Origin: Chitinophaga rhizophila
Lineage (GTDB): Bacteria > Bacteroidota > Bacteroidia > Chitinophagales > Chitinophagaceae
NCBI RefSeq assembly: GCF_019492185.1
Contig: NZ_JAICCF010000003.1
Coordinates: forward strand, 1,302,001-1,366,000
Direction of reading: 5' to 3'
Length of the DNA stretch: 64,000 nucleotides
Numbering within the stretch: the first letter of the stretch is position 1; each line of letters begins with the position of its first letter. Both the position numbers and the translations under genes were made by a program. This document shows positions 36,959 through 46,017 of the stretch, piece by piece. The notes beneath the pieces are model-generated. The model saw only the letters and a program-made list of their open reading frames with translations, was not told where the DNA came from and made no database searches.

Positions 36959-38074
36959 TTAAACAAGAATTTGTTCAAAATCCACATAATACCTGCCTGA
37001 GCTTTTGAATTGATCAAGCAGTATCCTTCTGCAGGTGTCTGTTACTACAGCGCCACCCAGTACGACAGATGATGCGAGCTGGGGCCAGGTAGTAATAGTT
37101 TTTCCGATCTGGCCTAAAGAGTATTTCATCCTTTCGGACATATCATCCAGGGCGACCATAGGGCGGAATATGGGTAATTTCTCTGCATCTGTTAGCCCAC
37201 GCAGGCTTTTCAGATCGATATCCGGTATAAATCCGTGAAGCAAAGGTCGTTCGGGTTCCAGGTCAAAGCGTTCCACGTCTACCATTCCTCTGTCGTTCGT
37301 ATCCATTACAACGGGGATGCCAAGGGCTTTCGCCTTCATTCTGCTCAGGATCTTAATATCTATACCGTCACATTCTTCTACCAGGATGTCAATATTGCCA
37401 TCTTTGGTGAAGAAGTCATCGAGGTTTTCTTCAGTTGCACCTTCTTTATATATAACTACTTTGAGGAACGGGTCAAGTTCTGCTATTTCGCGTGCAGCGA
37501 TGACCACTTTGTGTACCTGTATACTGTGTATGCCGGTGCGTATCCTGTTCATATTGGTCAGTTCCACTTTGTCGAAGTCCGTGAGGCGTAATTCACCACA
37601 TACCCGTTCCATGGCAAGGGTAAGTGCGATGGACTGTCCGACGGAAAGACCGATAATACCGACCTTTTTACTGCTGAGGAGGGCGGTTTCCTCATCGGTG
37701 ATTTTTTGTTTATTACGGCTTGTCCTTAATTCTATGAAGTCTTTTTCATCTACGATATGCACAACCCGATGTGACCAAGGATAATAAACCCATACGCCAA
37801 AAGCATGTATTGGTGTAGTACCAACATATTCCCTGATCTTTTGTTCAGATTCTTCTTCAGTAAGCCGCTGGGTAGGATTCCGGATCTTCATCAGTTCTCT
37901 CAGCTGAGAGTATATTTCGTCATATACCCTTATATGCGGATGATTTGCCAGTAAAGCCAGTAAACCGGCGTATTGTTCTTCATGCTGCAATCGGTAAAAT
38001 ACTGGTGTGTAATGATCCGGCTCGGTCCGTTGCTGATTGATATAGTGCTCTAGTTCTGTCATTTTGCCTGGCAT
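36959..38074 (-). CDS. E1/ThiF-like adenylyltransferase, Rv1355c-type
   Basis: 371 residues (a start at MTELEHY, four codons in, is also possible). An N-terminal ~130-residue helical region precedes a ThiF Rossmann domain: ATP loop VGIIGLSVGQSIAL (138-151), DFDKVELTNMNRIRTG (166-181) with the conserved N..R, and the LVEECDGIDIKI segment (231-242) matching the catalytic Asp region. There is no CxxC zinc knuckle and only three cysteines (159, 235, 348), so a classical E1 thioester cysteine is uncertain. It resembles the N-terminal half of Rv1355c-type proteins but lacks their nitroreductase half. No ubiquitin-like partner is seen nearby. Confidence 0.8.
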   Translation of the reverse strand: MPGKMTELEHYINQQRTEPDHYTPVFYRLQHEEQYAGLLALLANHPHIRVYDEIYSQLRELMKIRNPTQRLTEEESEQKIREYVGTTPIHAFGVWVYYPWSHRVVHIVDEKDFIELRTSRNKQKITDEETALLSSKKVGIIGLSVGQSIALTLAMERVCGELRLTDFDKVELTNMNRIRTGIHSIQVHKVVIAAREIAELDPFLKVVIYKEGATEENLDDFFTKDGNIDILVEECDGIDIKILSRMKAKALGIPVVMDTNDRGMVDVERFDLEPERPLLHGFIPDIDLKSLRGLTDAEKLPIFRPMVALDDMSERMKYSLGQIGKTITTWPQLASSVVLGGAVVTDTCRRILLDQFKSSGRYYVDFEQILV

Positions 38075-38477
38075 AAAATTTTATGAACAATGATGGCAGT
38101 TATATGGTATATGTTAAAGTATGGTCAATTAGTTGTGTGCGTATAGTAGCATGGTAAGGGCCCTGATGACAAAGGCAAGCGCGTTAGTTGTCTATATATA
38201 GTGCATATTCGCTATGTAGTCTGGGATAAATGTTGTTTTAGTATACAAGTAAAGAATTAGTTAAAGTTTCACATGAAAGCGTATGGTAAAATAACAATTA
38301 ATTTCAAAAGATTGCGAAATGTTGCAGTTATTTTAATGAGAATCTGTTGTTTACTTCCTGGTGTTTGATAGCTGGTTCAACTTATGCAATAAATTTCTAT
38401 AATATTGGTGCAGAATTTGCTGCCGTAAGCAGTAATTATTAGAGTTCTTTATCATCATAATTTAATGCCTTAAGTAT
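38075..38477. other. Divergent intergenic region between the E1-like gene and the SOD gene
   Basis: 403 AT-rich nt with no credible frame. An 8-bp inverted repeat AAAATAAC/GTTATTTT spans 38288-38334. It must hold two divergent promoters; I see no convincing TAnnTTTG pair. Confidence 0.4.
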
Positions 38478-39215
38478 ATGAACAAGAGAGAATTTATTAA
38501 GCTGGCTAGCCTGGCAGGTGTAGCAGCTCTGGGAAATCCAATCGGAATGATGGCCGCTGCTCCGGCAGCCCGTAATGGTGTATCAGTGTTGGGCAGCGAT
38601 GCAAAAGCTCCTTTTGAACTGCCTCCATTACCTTATGGATTTGATGCCCTGGAGCCGCATATTGATAAAGCAACTATGCAGATTCACCACGATAAGCATC
38701 ATGCTGCGTACGTGAAAAATCTGAATGAAGCTGTTAAAGGCTCATCTTATGAAAATCTTACACTTGAAGAAATACTGGCGAAAGTGAGAGCAGAAGATAA
38801 AGCTGTACGTAACAACGCCGGTGGCCACTATAATCACTCTCTGTTCTGGAAGTTATTATCTCCGAAGAAATCAGCGCCTTCTGATAAACTGAAAGCTGCT
38901 ATCAATGAGTCTTTTACCTCATGGGATAAGTTTCAGGAGATCTTCAATACCGCTGCAAAAGGTGTATTCGGTTCAGGTTGGGCATGGCTGATTGTTACTC
39001 CAGGCAAGAAGCTGTCTGTAGTTGCCACACCTAATCAGGATAATCCACTGATGGAAAACATCGTTAAGGAGCGCGGTACACCTATCCTTGCACTGGATGT
39101 ATGGGAACATGCATACTATCTGAAATATCATAATGTGAGAGCAGAGTACATAACAGCATTCTGGAATGCGGTAAACTGGACAGAAGTTGATAGACTGTAC
39201 GCTGAGGCTAAATAG
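38478..39215 (+). CDS. Superoxide dismutase (Fe/Mn), exported
   Basis: 245 residues; about 45 precede the SOD domain. The start MNKREFIKLASLAGVAALGN looks like a Tat-type signal but has Lys-Arg instead of twin Arg. The mature enzyme has the metal ligands in IHHDKHHAAYVKNL, GGHYNHSLFW and LDVWEHAYYLKYHN, plus FGSGWAWL. It protects the periplasm or surface from superoxide. Metal preference is not settled by sequence. It is monocistronic, with a strong terminator downstream. Confidence 0.93.
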   Translation: MNKREFIKLASLAGVAALGNPIGMMAAAPAARNGVSVLGSDAKAPFELPPLPYGFDALEPHIDKATMQIHHDKHHAAYVKNLNEAVKGSSYENLTLEEILAKVRAEDKAVRNNAGGHYNHSLFWKLLSPKKSAPSDKLKAAINESFTSWDKFQEIFNTAAKGVFGSGWAWLIVTPGKKLSVVATPNQDNPLMENIVKERGTPILALDVWEHAYYLKYHNVRAEYITAFWNAVNWTEVDRLYAEAK

Positions 39216-39340
39216 GCTTAATAACTATAAATAGCCGCGAGTGGTTGGACATACTGAATGCAGTAAGGAGAATGAAGGGTAAGATAAGCGCGTATGTATG
39301 TCTTGATTATTGAGCTGCTGTATAGAAATAATACCTACAA

Positions 39341-39377
39341 TAACAAAGGGCTGACCGATCTGGTTAGCCCTTTGTTA
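39341..39377. terminator. Bidirectional terminator after SOD
   Basis: TAACAAAGGGCTGACC / GGTTAGCCCTTTGTTA, 15 of 16 matched, 5-nt loop. It serves the converging SOD and glycosyltransferase genes. Confidence 0.8.
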
Positions 39378-39443
39378 TATCAGTAATCTTGTTAATGTTT
39401 TAGTTTTTGAAATAGTCAAAGCCTCATTACTGGCACCCTGTTC

Positions 39444-41081
39444 TTAATTGTTCACTCGTTTTCTCTTGAAGAAAACGAATCCATTCTTTTCTTCTACGAT
39501 CTCCAGATTAGGGTCAGTTCTGAATGGTGCACTATCTGTAATACGGCATACAAACCATGTAGGCTTATCTACATTCCCTGTCAACAGCCACTCCGTATTA
39601 TAATAGTTCTGATTAGCAGGAGGCAGTTTTTTCGTATAGAACAGATGGGCGTAGCTATGATACATGAGCACCTGTACATAGTCGTCTTTCCCTTCAAAGG
39701 TTTTGAAGAAGTCAATGGCTGCACCTTGTGAAAAACGCTCAATCTTAGGTGTGAAATGCACAATTGTGATCTGGATAGCCACAATGGTACTGAAGAACAT
39801 GCAAAGCAGTCCGGCCTGTGTTTTTTTCCTGAACATCAGCACTGCGCCGGTAATGATCAGTAGCATATAGCCTGCACCGTAAGCAGCTTCCCAGGCTGAC
39901 CAGGGCACCTGGGCCTGAAGATTAGCCTGCGCAAAGCGGTCATGTATATGAGGAATAAGCAGGTCTTTATATACGCCTACCAGTGGAAGCAGGGTAATAG
40001 CCAGACCGATGGCTAGTCCGATCACCAGCATTAATGCAATATTCCATGCGTGCAGCTGGAGCTTATTTTCGGAAATACGGTATAGCTGCCATGCCGCCAG
40101 GAAACTAAGTGGGAAGTAGCACAGCGACGAGTAGTGAACTATTTTGGTTTCTACGATAGAGAAAAGTATCAGTACTACCCAGAACAGTACCCACATCCAT
40201 ACCTTAAAGTCCTTTACCTCTGTCGAAGCTGATCCCGAGTAGATAGATTTATGTTTCCTTCCCCTGAGATAGGTGAAGAGTAGTATGCTGCCAGGAAAAC
40301 AGCCTACCAGCAATATAATCCAGTGATAGAAGAACGAGCCTCCGTGACCGGCATCTTTGGTGGTAAAGAGTCTTATCTGGTAGGTGATGAACTCCTCAAC
40401 GAACCAGAAGCCGTGTGCGATAATCTCGTAGCCGAACCACAACGCGGTGGTCAGGAAGGAGGCAAGTATGATCAGGCCCAGCTGTCCCAGCCCCATACCG
40501 ATCTTACCTTTCTTATACAGCCAGTAAAACAGCAGGGTAAGAATACTGACAAGGATGGCTACAGGGCCTTTTGTCAGTACTGCCAGTCCCAGGAATATAC
40601 CACTGAATATGGCCATCGCTGATGGGCGGGGGCTATAGGCTATGCGATAGGCATAATAGATGGCGAGGAAGATAAACAGGTTGAATGTCGGATCTATGAT
40701 ACCCGATTTAAAGTAAAAGTGAGGCAACCAGGAGCCGGCATATGCCAGCGCCCACCATAGCCCAAGCTTGTCATCGGCAAGTTTCTTACCGATACCAAAT
40801 AAGGCTACAAGCGTAGCAATACCAACAACGGCATTCGGGAAGCGGGCAGCAAATTCATTTACGCCAAAGATATGCATACTGATAGCCTGGAGCCAGATGA
40901 ACAACGGAGGTTTTTCCCAGAACGGCTTAAAATCGATCTGTACTCTCGAATAATCATGGCTTACAATCATCTCTCTTGCAGCTTCTGCAAAATTGATCTC
41001 GTCCCAGTCAAACAGGTGTACGGCACCCAGGAAGGGTACGAAAAGCAAAGCAGCTGCAATAGCAATCAACAGGTATTTCAT
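39444..41081 (-). CDS. ArnT/PMT-type glycosyltransferase, multi-pass
   Basis: 545 residues. The N-terminal periplasmic loop has the GT-C signature FDWDEINFAEAAREM followed by FWEKPPLFIWLQAISMHIFG, as in ArnT and related dolichyl/undecaprenyl-phosphate sugar transferases. About eleven to twelve membrane helices follow and a soluble C-terminal tail. The acceptor could be lipid A or a protein; not determinable. It lies 28 nt downstream of the PAP2 gene, so the two are probably co-transcribed. Confidence 0.85.
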   Translation of the reverse strand: MKYLLIAIAAALLFVPFLGAVHLFDWDEINFAEAAREMIVSHDYSRVQIDFKPFWEKPPLFIWLQAISMHIFGVNEFAARFPNAVVGIATLVALFGIGKKLADDKLGLWWALAYAGSWLPHFYFKSGIIDPTFNLFIFLAIYYAYRIAYSPRPSAMAIFSGIFLGLAVLTKGPVAILVSILTLLFYWLYKKGKIGMGLGQLGLIILASFLTTALWFGYEIIAHGFWFVEEFITYQIRLFTTKDAGHGGSFFYHWIILLVGCFPGSILLFTYLRGRKHKSIYSGSASTEVKDFKVWMWVLFWVVLILFSIVETKIVHYSSLCYFPLSFLAAWQLYRISENKLQLHAWNIALMLVIGLAIGLAITLLPLVGVYKDLLIPHIHDRFAQANLQAQVPWSAWEAAYGAGYMLLIITGAVLMFRKKTQAGLLCMFFSTIVAIQITIVHFTPKIERFSQGAAIDFFKTFEGKDDYVQVLMYHSYAHLFYTKKLPPANQNYYNTEWLLTGNVDKPTWFVCRITDSAPFRTDPNLEIVEEKNGFVFFKRKRVNN

Positions 41082-41109
41082 AATTCAGGCTATCAATAAA
41101 ATAATACAA

Positions 41110-41772
41110 TCAGGTCAGGCTGATCACCGGTTCGGTGACTACTTCCGGTACTTCTTTTCTTCTACTCTGGTGGAACAGTGTATACACAACCAGGCTGCTT
41201 GTTGTACCGATGATGCTCCCAACATACACATCCACAAAGAAATGCTGGGCCAGGTAAATTCTTGAATGGGCAGCAAGCAGTGCCAGTGTTATGAACGCAA
41301 ATCCGGCAAATTTATTCCTGCATACCATAGCGAGGAAGGTAAACATGGCAAATGCAGTTGTTGTATGTCCGGATGGAAAACTGCAGGAACCGTGTACCGT
41401 TACCCATTTTACGGTATGTACCAGGTAATTTGCGTCTGCAAAATACAACGCAGGTCTCGGTTCATTGTAATAATGTTTTGCTGTTTGTACAATGATCGTA
41501 GTCAATAGCAATACAGTACCTGCTGTGAGGAACAGTTTGTATTTTCTGAAGACCAGTATAAAGGCCAGCATCACCGCAAAGGTAATACCATCTCCGATGT
41601 AGGTAATACCTGTCATGACAACGTCTGCCCATGGTGTATTGGCATGGTTAATGGCAAGAAACAGTTCGTCATGAGTGAAATAGGCCTGTAATAGCGCTCC
41701 TGCCACAATCCATAAAAGGAATGGCAAAAAGAAGCTGGCATTTTTGCCCAGCAGCGTCAGTAGTGTTTTCAT
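41110..41772 (-). CDS. PAP2-family membrane phosphatase
   Basis: 220 residues from ATG 41772 (MKTLLTLLGKNASFF); ten more codons are open upstream. The three PAP2 motifs are present: KHYYNEPRP (C1), PSGHTTTAF (C2) and SRIYLAQHFFVDVYVG (C3, with the nucleophile/acid-base His). It dephosphorylates a lipid such as undecaprenyl-diphosphate or lipid A phosphate on the periplasmic side. It is paired with an ArnT-like transferase. Confidence 0.9.
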   Translation of the reverse strand: MKTLLTLLGKNASFFLPFLLWIVAGALLQAYFTHDELFLAINHANTPWADVVMTGITYIGDGITFAVMLAFILVFRKYKLFLTAGTVLLLTTIIVQTAKHYYNEPRPALYFADANYLVHTVKWVTVHGSCSFPSGHTTTAFAMFTFLAMVCRNKFAGFAFITLALLAAHSRIYLAQHFFVDVYVGSIIGTTSSLVVYTLFHQSRRKEVPEVVTEPVISLT

Positions 41773-41929
41773 AGTTGTAGGTTGTGACCCGCTCATAGGC
41801 AAAGCGGCGCGTATAGATCTTCACATTGTGCATTATGTTGTGGCAGGCACAGGTATATCCCCCCGGATGTTTGGAACTGACCGGCTAAGTGTGAAAATCT
41901 TGAAGCTGGAAGCTAAATGCCTATGGCTG

Positions 41930-43366
41930 TCAAGTTGTAGGTTTTGTACTAAGTTTTCTAAAGAGCTTTTTAACTTTATTGAATATCCTGAAATAAAACT
42001 CTTTGTTGAACAGATTGGAATCGTTCAGTGCTTTATAGATCAGGAACATCGCAATAGGTATAAGGACAATATTGGAGAGCCACATTCCGCTCCAGGTAGC
42101 CATCACATCTTTTCTGGCCATCTTCTCTCCAACCATGAAAAATATATTAAATATCACAAAGAATACAACCGCAAATATCAGCGGAGTACCCAGACCGCCC
42201 TTTCTGATAATGGATCCCAGCGGCGCACCGATCAGGAACATCACAATACAGGAGAATGCAAGGGTAAATTTACGTTGCCATTCGACTTTATGCAATAGTA
42301 AGGTACTATGTTTATCCCCAAATTCACGGGCAGGTCCTTCCAGGTTGTTCTGACCGTCGCGTATATTCTGTTCTGTTCTTTCCAGTGTATATCTGAGTGA
42401 CTTCTCAGGAATAAAGTCTCTGAAGCTGGCAGCAGCGAGCGGCGGTGCTTTGGATACCCAGCCGGTATCGCCCCATTTGTAAAAGGCATAACGGGTGGTA
42501 ATGTAAGCATTAACCGTACGGCTGAAGAGTTTTTCCTGCTCGTAGAGAGAGTCGATGGCTTTGTCCAGCTGAGCAACGTTCAGCATCTGCTGGTTGGAAG
42601 CAAATAGTCCCATATCCAGTCGGCTGAAAGCAAACGAACTAAGGTCAAATGCCTTTTTATACTCGCGGAAGCCAAGACGGATCAGTTCCCCGGGAGTGGA
42701 AGAGCTGCGGCTGTTGCGTTCTTCATAGCGCCAGCCTTTTTCCAGTATGAAGTAAAGGAATCGTTTATCGGCGGAGAGCAGCATTGTACCTTTTTCTGCC
42801 AGTATCACTTTGTCGCCACCGCCAGGAGTATGATCAATGATCATTACCTGGTGAATGGTTTTGTTGTCTTTTTCTTTCTGTGCTACTTTGATGGTGTAGT
42901 CAGGAATGTCTGTATAGAAAACGCCGGCTTTGATGTTGAAGGCCGGTTTTGAGTTGGTAATATCGTATAATAAAGACTTAGCGCGAAGGTTTGCCACCGG
43001 CATGGCATAGTTATTAAAGAGAAATGCCAGTAATGCAATAGTAGCAGAGACCGCCAGCAGGGGACGCATGAAACGGGTCAGGGAGATACCGGCAGATTTC
43101 AGTGCAACCAGCTCAAAGCTTTCCCCAAGGTTACCAAAGGTCATGATGGAAGAGAGCAGTACGGCGAGTGGGAGCGCCAGTGAAACGAGGTTAGCGCTGG
43201 TATAGGTGATCAGTTCAATAATCACCGGCGTGTCCAGACCTTTACCCACCAGGTCGTCGATATATTTCCAGAGAAACTGCATCACCAACACGAAGAGTGT
43301 TACAAAGAACGTAGCCACGAATGGCCCCATGAATGTTTTGATGATGAGCTTATCCAGTTTTTTCAC
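41930..43366 (-). CDS. LptF/LptG-family LPS export permease
   Basis: 478 residues. The opening KKLDKLIIKTFMGPFVATFF and the segment LVSLALPLAVLLSSIMTFGN are typical of YjgP/YjgQ permeases. Three N-terminal helices, a large periplasmic beta-jellyroll (about 120-370) and three C-terminal helices (FIGAPLGSIIRKGGLG nearby) match LptF/G, which with LptB pulls lipopolysaccharide out of the inner membrane. Bacteroidota often encode the pair apart. Two tandem TAAATTTG boxes at about 43445-43467 (minus strand) could be promoters. Confidence 0.9.
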   Translation of the reverse strand: MKKLDKLIIKTFMGPFVATFFVTLFVLVMQFLWKYIDDLVGKGLDTPVIIELITYTSANLVSLALPLAVLLSSIMTFGNLGESFELVALKSAGISLTRFMRPLLAVSATIALLAFLFNNYAMPVANLRAKSLLYDITNSKPAFNIKAGVFYTDIPDYTIKVAQKEKDNKTIHQVMIIDHTPGGGDKVILAEKGTMLLSADKRFLYFILEKGWRYEERNSRSSSTPGELIRLGFREYKKAFDLSSFAFSRLDMGLFASNQQMLNVAQLDKAIDSLYEQEKLFSRTVNAYITTRYAFYKWGDTGWVSKAPPLAAASFRDFIPEKSLRYTLERTEQNIRDGQNNLEGPAREFGDKHSTLLLHKVEWQRKFTLAFSCIVMFLIGAPLGSIIRKGGLGTPLIFAVVFFVIFNIFFMVGEKMARKDVMATWSGMWLSNIVLIPIAMFLIYKALNDSNLFNKEFYFRIFNKVKKLFRKLSTKPTT

Positions 43367-43552
43367 TTTCCTGAGTAGTTTGTTTGATATCGGACTTTAA
43401 CGTTGTCGGGTGTCTTATGTTGGCAAGATACGTTTGCCGGAGGACAAATTTAAAGCATACAAATTTAATATGATTTATGGAAGTGGGAGAGGGTTAGGCT
43501 TAAAATTACCGTTAAATTTCTCCCAATAAGGCTTTGCGGCTAAATTTACAGG

Positions 43553-44164
43553 ATGGAGAATGTTTCATTGACAGCAGAAGAGCGGGCATTGGTAGGGAAT
43601 GCCGGTTGGATTTATCTGAAAAACAATGTTTTAGAAAAGGTGGTATTGTTAATGGGGCAGTTGCATGAGGCTTTGAGAGCTGCGCCGGCAACTCATACGT
43701 TTCCTTTTCCAGCCGGCATGCTGGAAGCTGGAGGGAAGATATCACGAGGGGAGCGTTACCGGGAGCTGCCTTATGTTATATTGGATTATCCCCGCTTGTT
43801 CAGCAGGGACAATATTTTTGCGTTCCGCACCATGTTCTGGTGGGGACATTATTTCATTGCTACCCTGCATTTGGCGGGGGAGGAAAAAGAAAAGTATGGT
43901 CATGCGATTGCTTCAGCCTGGCAATTGCTGGCTGAAAATCAGTTTCAGGTATATCTTCTGGAAGACCCCTGGCAGCATGATTTTGAAGATGGAAATTACA
44001 AATTAATATCAGCCTTCTCGGAACTGGAATTTAAGCAGCTGGTTGCCCGATGTTCTTTTATTAAACTTGCTAGACCTTATAGTTTTGAAGAATGGGGAAA
44101 GATAGTTCCGGAGATAGTAAGAGATTATACTCTTCTGCTTCGGGCACTGATCAGTATCAGTTGA
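43553..44164 (+). CDS. Conserved hypothetical protein
   Basis: 203 residues, soluble, helix-rich, starting MENVSLTAEERALVGNAGWI. Aromatic-rich patches (FRTMFWWGHYFIATLHL; YLLEDPWQHDFEDG) suggest an all-helical fold. I do not recognise a family; such proteins occur in related Bacteroidota. It stands alone, convergent with the START-like gene. Confidence 0.65.
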   Translation: MENVSLTAEERALVGNAGWIYLKNNVLEKVVLLMGQLHEALRAAPATHTFPFPAGMLEAGGKISRGERYRELPYVILDYPRLFSRDNIFAFRTMFWWGHYFIATLHLAGEEKEKYGHAIASAWQLLAENQFQVYLLEDPWQHDFEDGNYKLISAFSELEFKQLVARCSFIKLARPYSFEEWGKIVPEIVRDYTLLLRALISIS

Positions 44165-44180
44165 TCACTGTTGGCTGGTT

Positions 44181-44561
44181 TTAGTTACCTATTCTGTGGA
44201 AAAGGTCTTTCACCTGGTAGTCCCACAGCTGGCTCTGGTCAGCGATCTCTTTCTTTTCTGCAAAATCTCTAACGATCAGTATCGTTTCATTTGTGACTTC
44301 GGAAATCTGTATGCGAAATTCAAAGAATTCTTCTTTGGGCGCATGTTTCCAATGTAGACGGATAAATTCATCTTCTTCCTGTTCGAGCACTTCAGCTTCT
44401 TCGACCGAACCATTCCATGAAAAAGAGAAAACGCTGTCCCGGTAATCTACTTTATCTGCGAACCACTCCTGCAAACCGGCTGGGGTGGAAAGAAATTCGT
44501 ATAAGATACTGGGTGAGCATCGTACCGGGTATTCTAACTCATATTGCACTTTCTTAGACAT
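44181..44561 (-). CDS. START/AHSA1-like domain protein
   Basis: 126 residues. The layout of a START/Bet v 1-like fold is clear: ELEYPVRCSPSILYEFLSTP, then LQEWFADKV and an anti-parallel sheet (VFSFSWNGS..., EFRIQISEV), ending in a long helix (WDYQVKDLFHRIGN). Such proteins bind hydrophobic ligands or partner proteins. Its position opposite rpoD is notable but not informative. Confidence 0.82.
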   Translation of the reverse strand: MSKKVQYELEYPVRCSPSILYEFLSTPAGLQEWFADKVDYRDSVFSFSWNGSVEEAEVLEQEEDEFIRLHWKHAPKEEFFEFRIQISEVTNETILIVRDFAEKKEIADQSQLWDYQVKDLFHRIGN

Positions 44562-44835
44562 CGCTCAAGTAATTAGTAAATCAATAGCATCTGGTTGCAA
44601 TTATAGAAAATTATTTATTCTGTCAAAATTATTTTGCATTTATTTTTAATAATTGCCCAAAATCTTGTACACTTTATAAATAACAATTTTATTATGGAAA
44701 ATATGAATATATTAGCAATCCACACTAATTGTTTTCACAGCTTTTATAAGAAAACCCGCTGTTAACGGCGTTGATATTAAGTTGTGAATGGTGAAACGTT
44801 TTTGCTTGAATATGGTTTAATAACTAATTATTTTT
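44562..44835. other. AT-rich leader region upstream of rpoD
   Basis: Very AT-rich, no frame and no RNA gene seen. The rpoD promoter lies at its right end. Confidence 0.4.
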
Positions 44836-44866
44836 TTTGGGTGCTATCTAAAAAAACTTATTTTTG
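44836..44866 (+). promoter_or_regulatory. rpoD promoter, TTTG-N19-TATTTTTG
   Basis: TTTG at 44836-44839, 19-nt spacer, TATTTTTG at 44859-44866, about 57 nt before the ATG. An exact match to the Bacteroidota primary-sigma consensus, so the sigma factor may transcribe its own gene. Confidence 0.8.
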
Positions 44867-44923
44867 TCTGGCATTCATCAAATAGGGTAACATTTTATTA
44901 ACCTGTAACTGTTCCGATTCTTT

Positions 44924-45799
44924 ATGTCAATGCGCCAACTCAAAATCACGAAATCCATCACCAATAGGGAGTCCCAGTCCTTGGAGAAATACTTGCAGGA
45001 AATTGGGAAAGTGGATTTAATAACACCGGAGGAAGAGGTGAACCTTGCTATACGCATTAAGCAGGGGGATCAGAGAGCTTTAGAAAAGCTGACGAAGGCG
45101 AACCTCCGCTTTGTGGTGTCTGTTGCCAAACAGTATCAGAACCAGGGCCTGTCTCTCAGTGATCTTATCAATGAGGGAAATCTCGGCCTGATCAAAGCAG
45201 CACAGCGTTTTGATGAGACCCGCGGTTTTAAGTTTATCTCTTATGCCGTATGGTGGATTCGACAATCTATTCTCCAGGCATTGGCAGAACAGAGCCGTAT
45301 AGTAAGATTGCCACTTAACAAAGTGGGATTGAGCAATAAGATCAGTAAGGCTTACTCTCAGCTGGAACAGGAATTTGAAAGAGAGCCATCTCCCGACGAA
45401 CTTGCGACCATCCTCGAAATTAATACAGAAGAAGTAGAAGCCACTTTAGGCGTTGCTGCCCGTCACGTATCTATGGATGCGCCATTTATTGACGGAGAAG
45501 ATAACTCCCTGCTGGATGTTCTTGCTAATCCAAATGCGGTAAACGCAGATGAAGAACTGGATCACCATGATTCACTGCGCCGTGAAATAGAACGCTCTTT
45601 ATCTACCCTGACAGACAGACAGAAAGACGTTATCATCCTGTACTTCGGTATTGCGGTGGAACATCCGATGTCTCTGGAAGATATTGGTGAGAAATTTGGC
45701 CTGACCCGCGAACGTGTACGTCAGATCAAGGATAAAGCGATCACTAAACTGCGCACCACTTCCCGTAGCAAACTGCTGAGAAATTACCTGGGAAGTTGA
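44924..45799 (+). CDS. rpoD: Primary sigma-70 factor, Bacteroidota short form
   Basis: 291 residues, the normal length for the Bacteroidota primary sigma (SigA/RpoD without the long region 1.1 and non-conserved region). Region 1.2 (SLEKYLQEIGKVDLITPEEE), region 2 (NLRFVVSVAKQYQNQGLSLSDLINEGNLGL; FKFISYAVWWIRQSILQAL), region 3, and region 4.2 (MSLEDIGEKFGLTRERVRQIK) are all visible. It recognises the TTTG/TAnnTTTG promoters found in this window. Confidence 0.96.
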   Translation: MSMRQLKITKSITNRESQSLEKYLQEIGKVDLITPEEEVNLAIRIKQGDQRALEKLTKANLRFVVSVAKQYQNQGLSLSDLINEGNLGLIKAAQRFDETRGFKFISYAVWWIRQSILQALAEQSRIVRLPLNKVGLSNKISKAYSQLEQEFEREPSPDELATILEINTEEVEATLGVAARHVSMDAPFIDGEDNSLLDVLANPNAVNADEELDHHDSLRREIERSLSTLTDRQKDVIILYFGIAVEHPMSLEDIGEKFGLTRERVRQIKDKAITKLRTTSRSKLLRNYLGS

Positions 45800-45856
45800 T
45801 TATTATTGCCCGCGCAGTAAAACAATCACTGAGAATTAAGTAACTTATATAATCAG

Positions 45857-45890
45857 AAAGGTGAATATCTGCGGATATTCACCTTTTTTT
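45857..45890 (+). terminator. rpoD terminator
   Basis: GGTGAATATC / GATATTCACC stem with a short TGCG loop followed by seven T. Confidence 0.88.
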
Positions 45891-45949
45891 GTTATTTGTG
45901 GCTGCTTACTGGTTTGCATGCTACTTTATATTATTTTTGCAACCCTTGC

Positions 45950-45996
45950 AGCTGTGAGGTCCTGACACCAGGATGAGCAGCGAATAGCTTACAGCT
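45950..45996 (+). ncRNA. Structured leader of ffh resembling the distal arm of SRP RNA
   Basis: An outer 9-bp stem AGCTGTGAG (45950-45958) pairs with CTTACAGCT (45988-45996). Inside is TCCTG-ACAC-CAGGA (45960-45973). AGG lies just 5' of that hairpin and AGCAGC (45976-45981) just 3', the same elements that flank the capping hairpin of SRP RNA domain IV. The usual GGAA tetraloop is absent. A TATTTTTG box at 45932 would start transcription just upstream. It could be a very short SRP RNA, an Ffh-binding leader, or coincidence. Confidence 0.4.
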
Positions 45997-46017
45997 AAAA
46001 ATTAAACAAGATCACAG

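Noticed and set aside
36959..38074. Idea that the ThiF gene belongs to a bacterial ubiquitin-like defence operon (Bil/CBASS-type)
   Set aside because: No E2-like, JAB peptidase, ubiquitin-like or CD-NTase gene is nearby, and the neighbours are signalling proteins.
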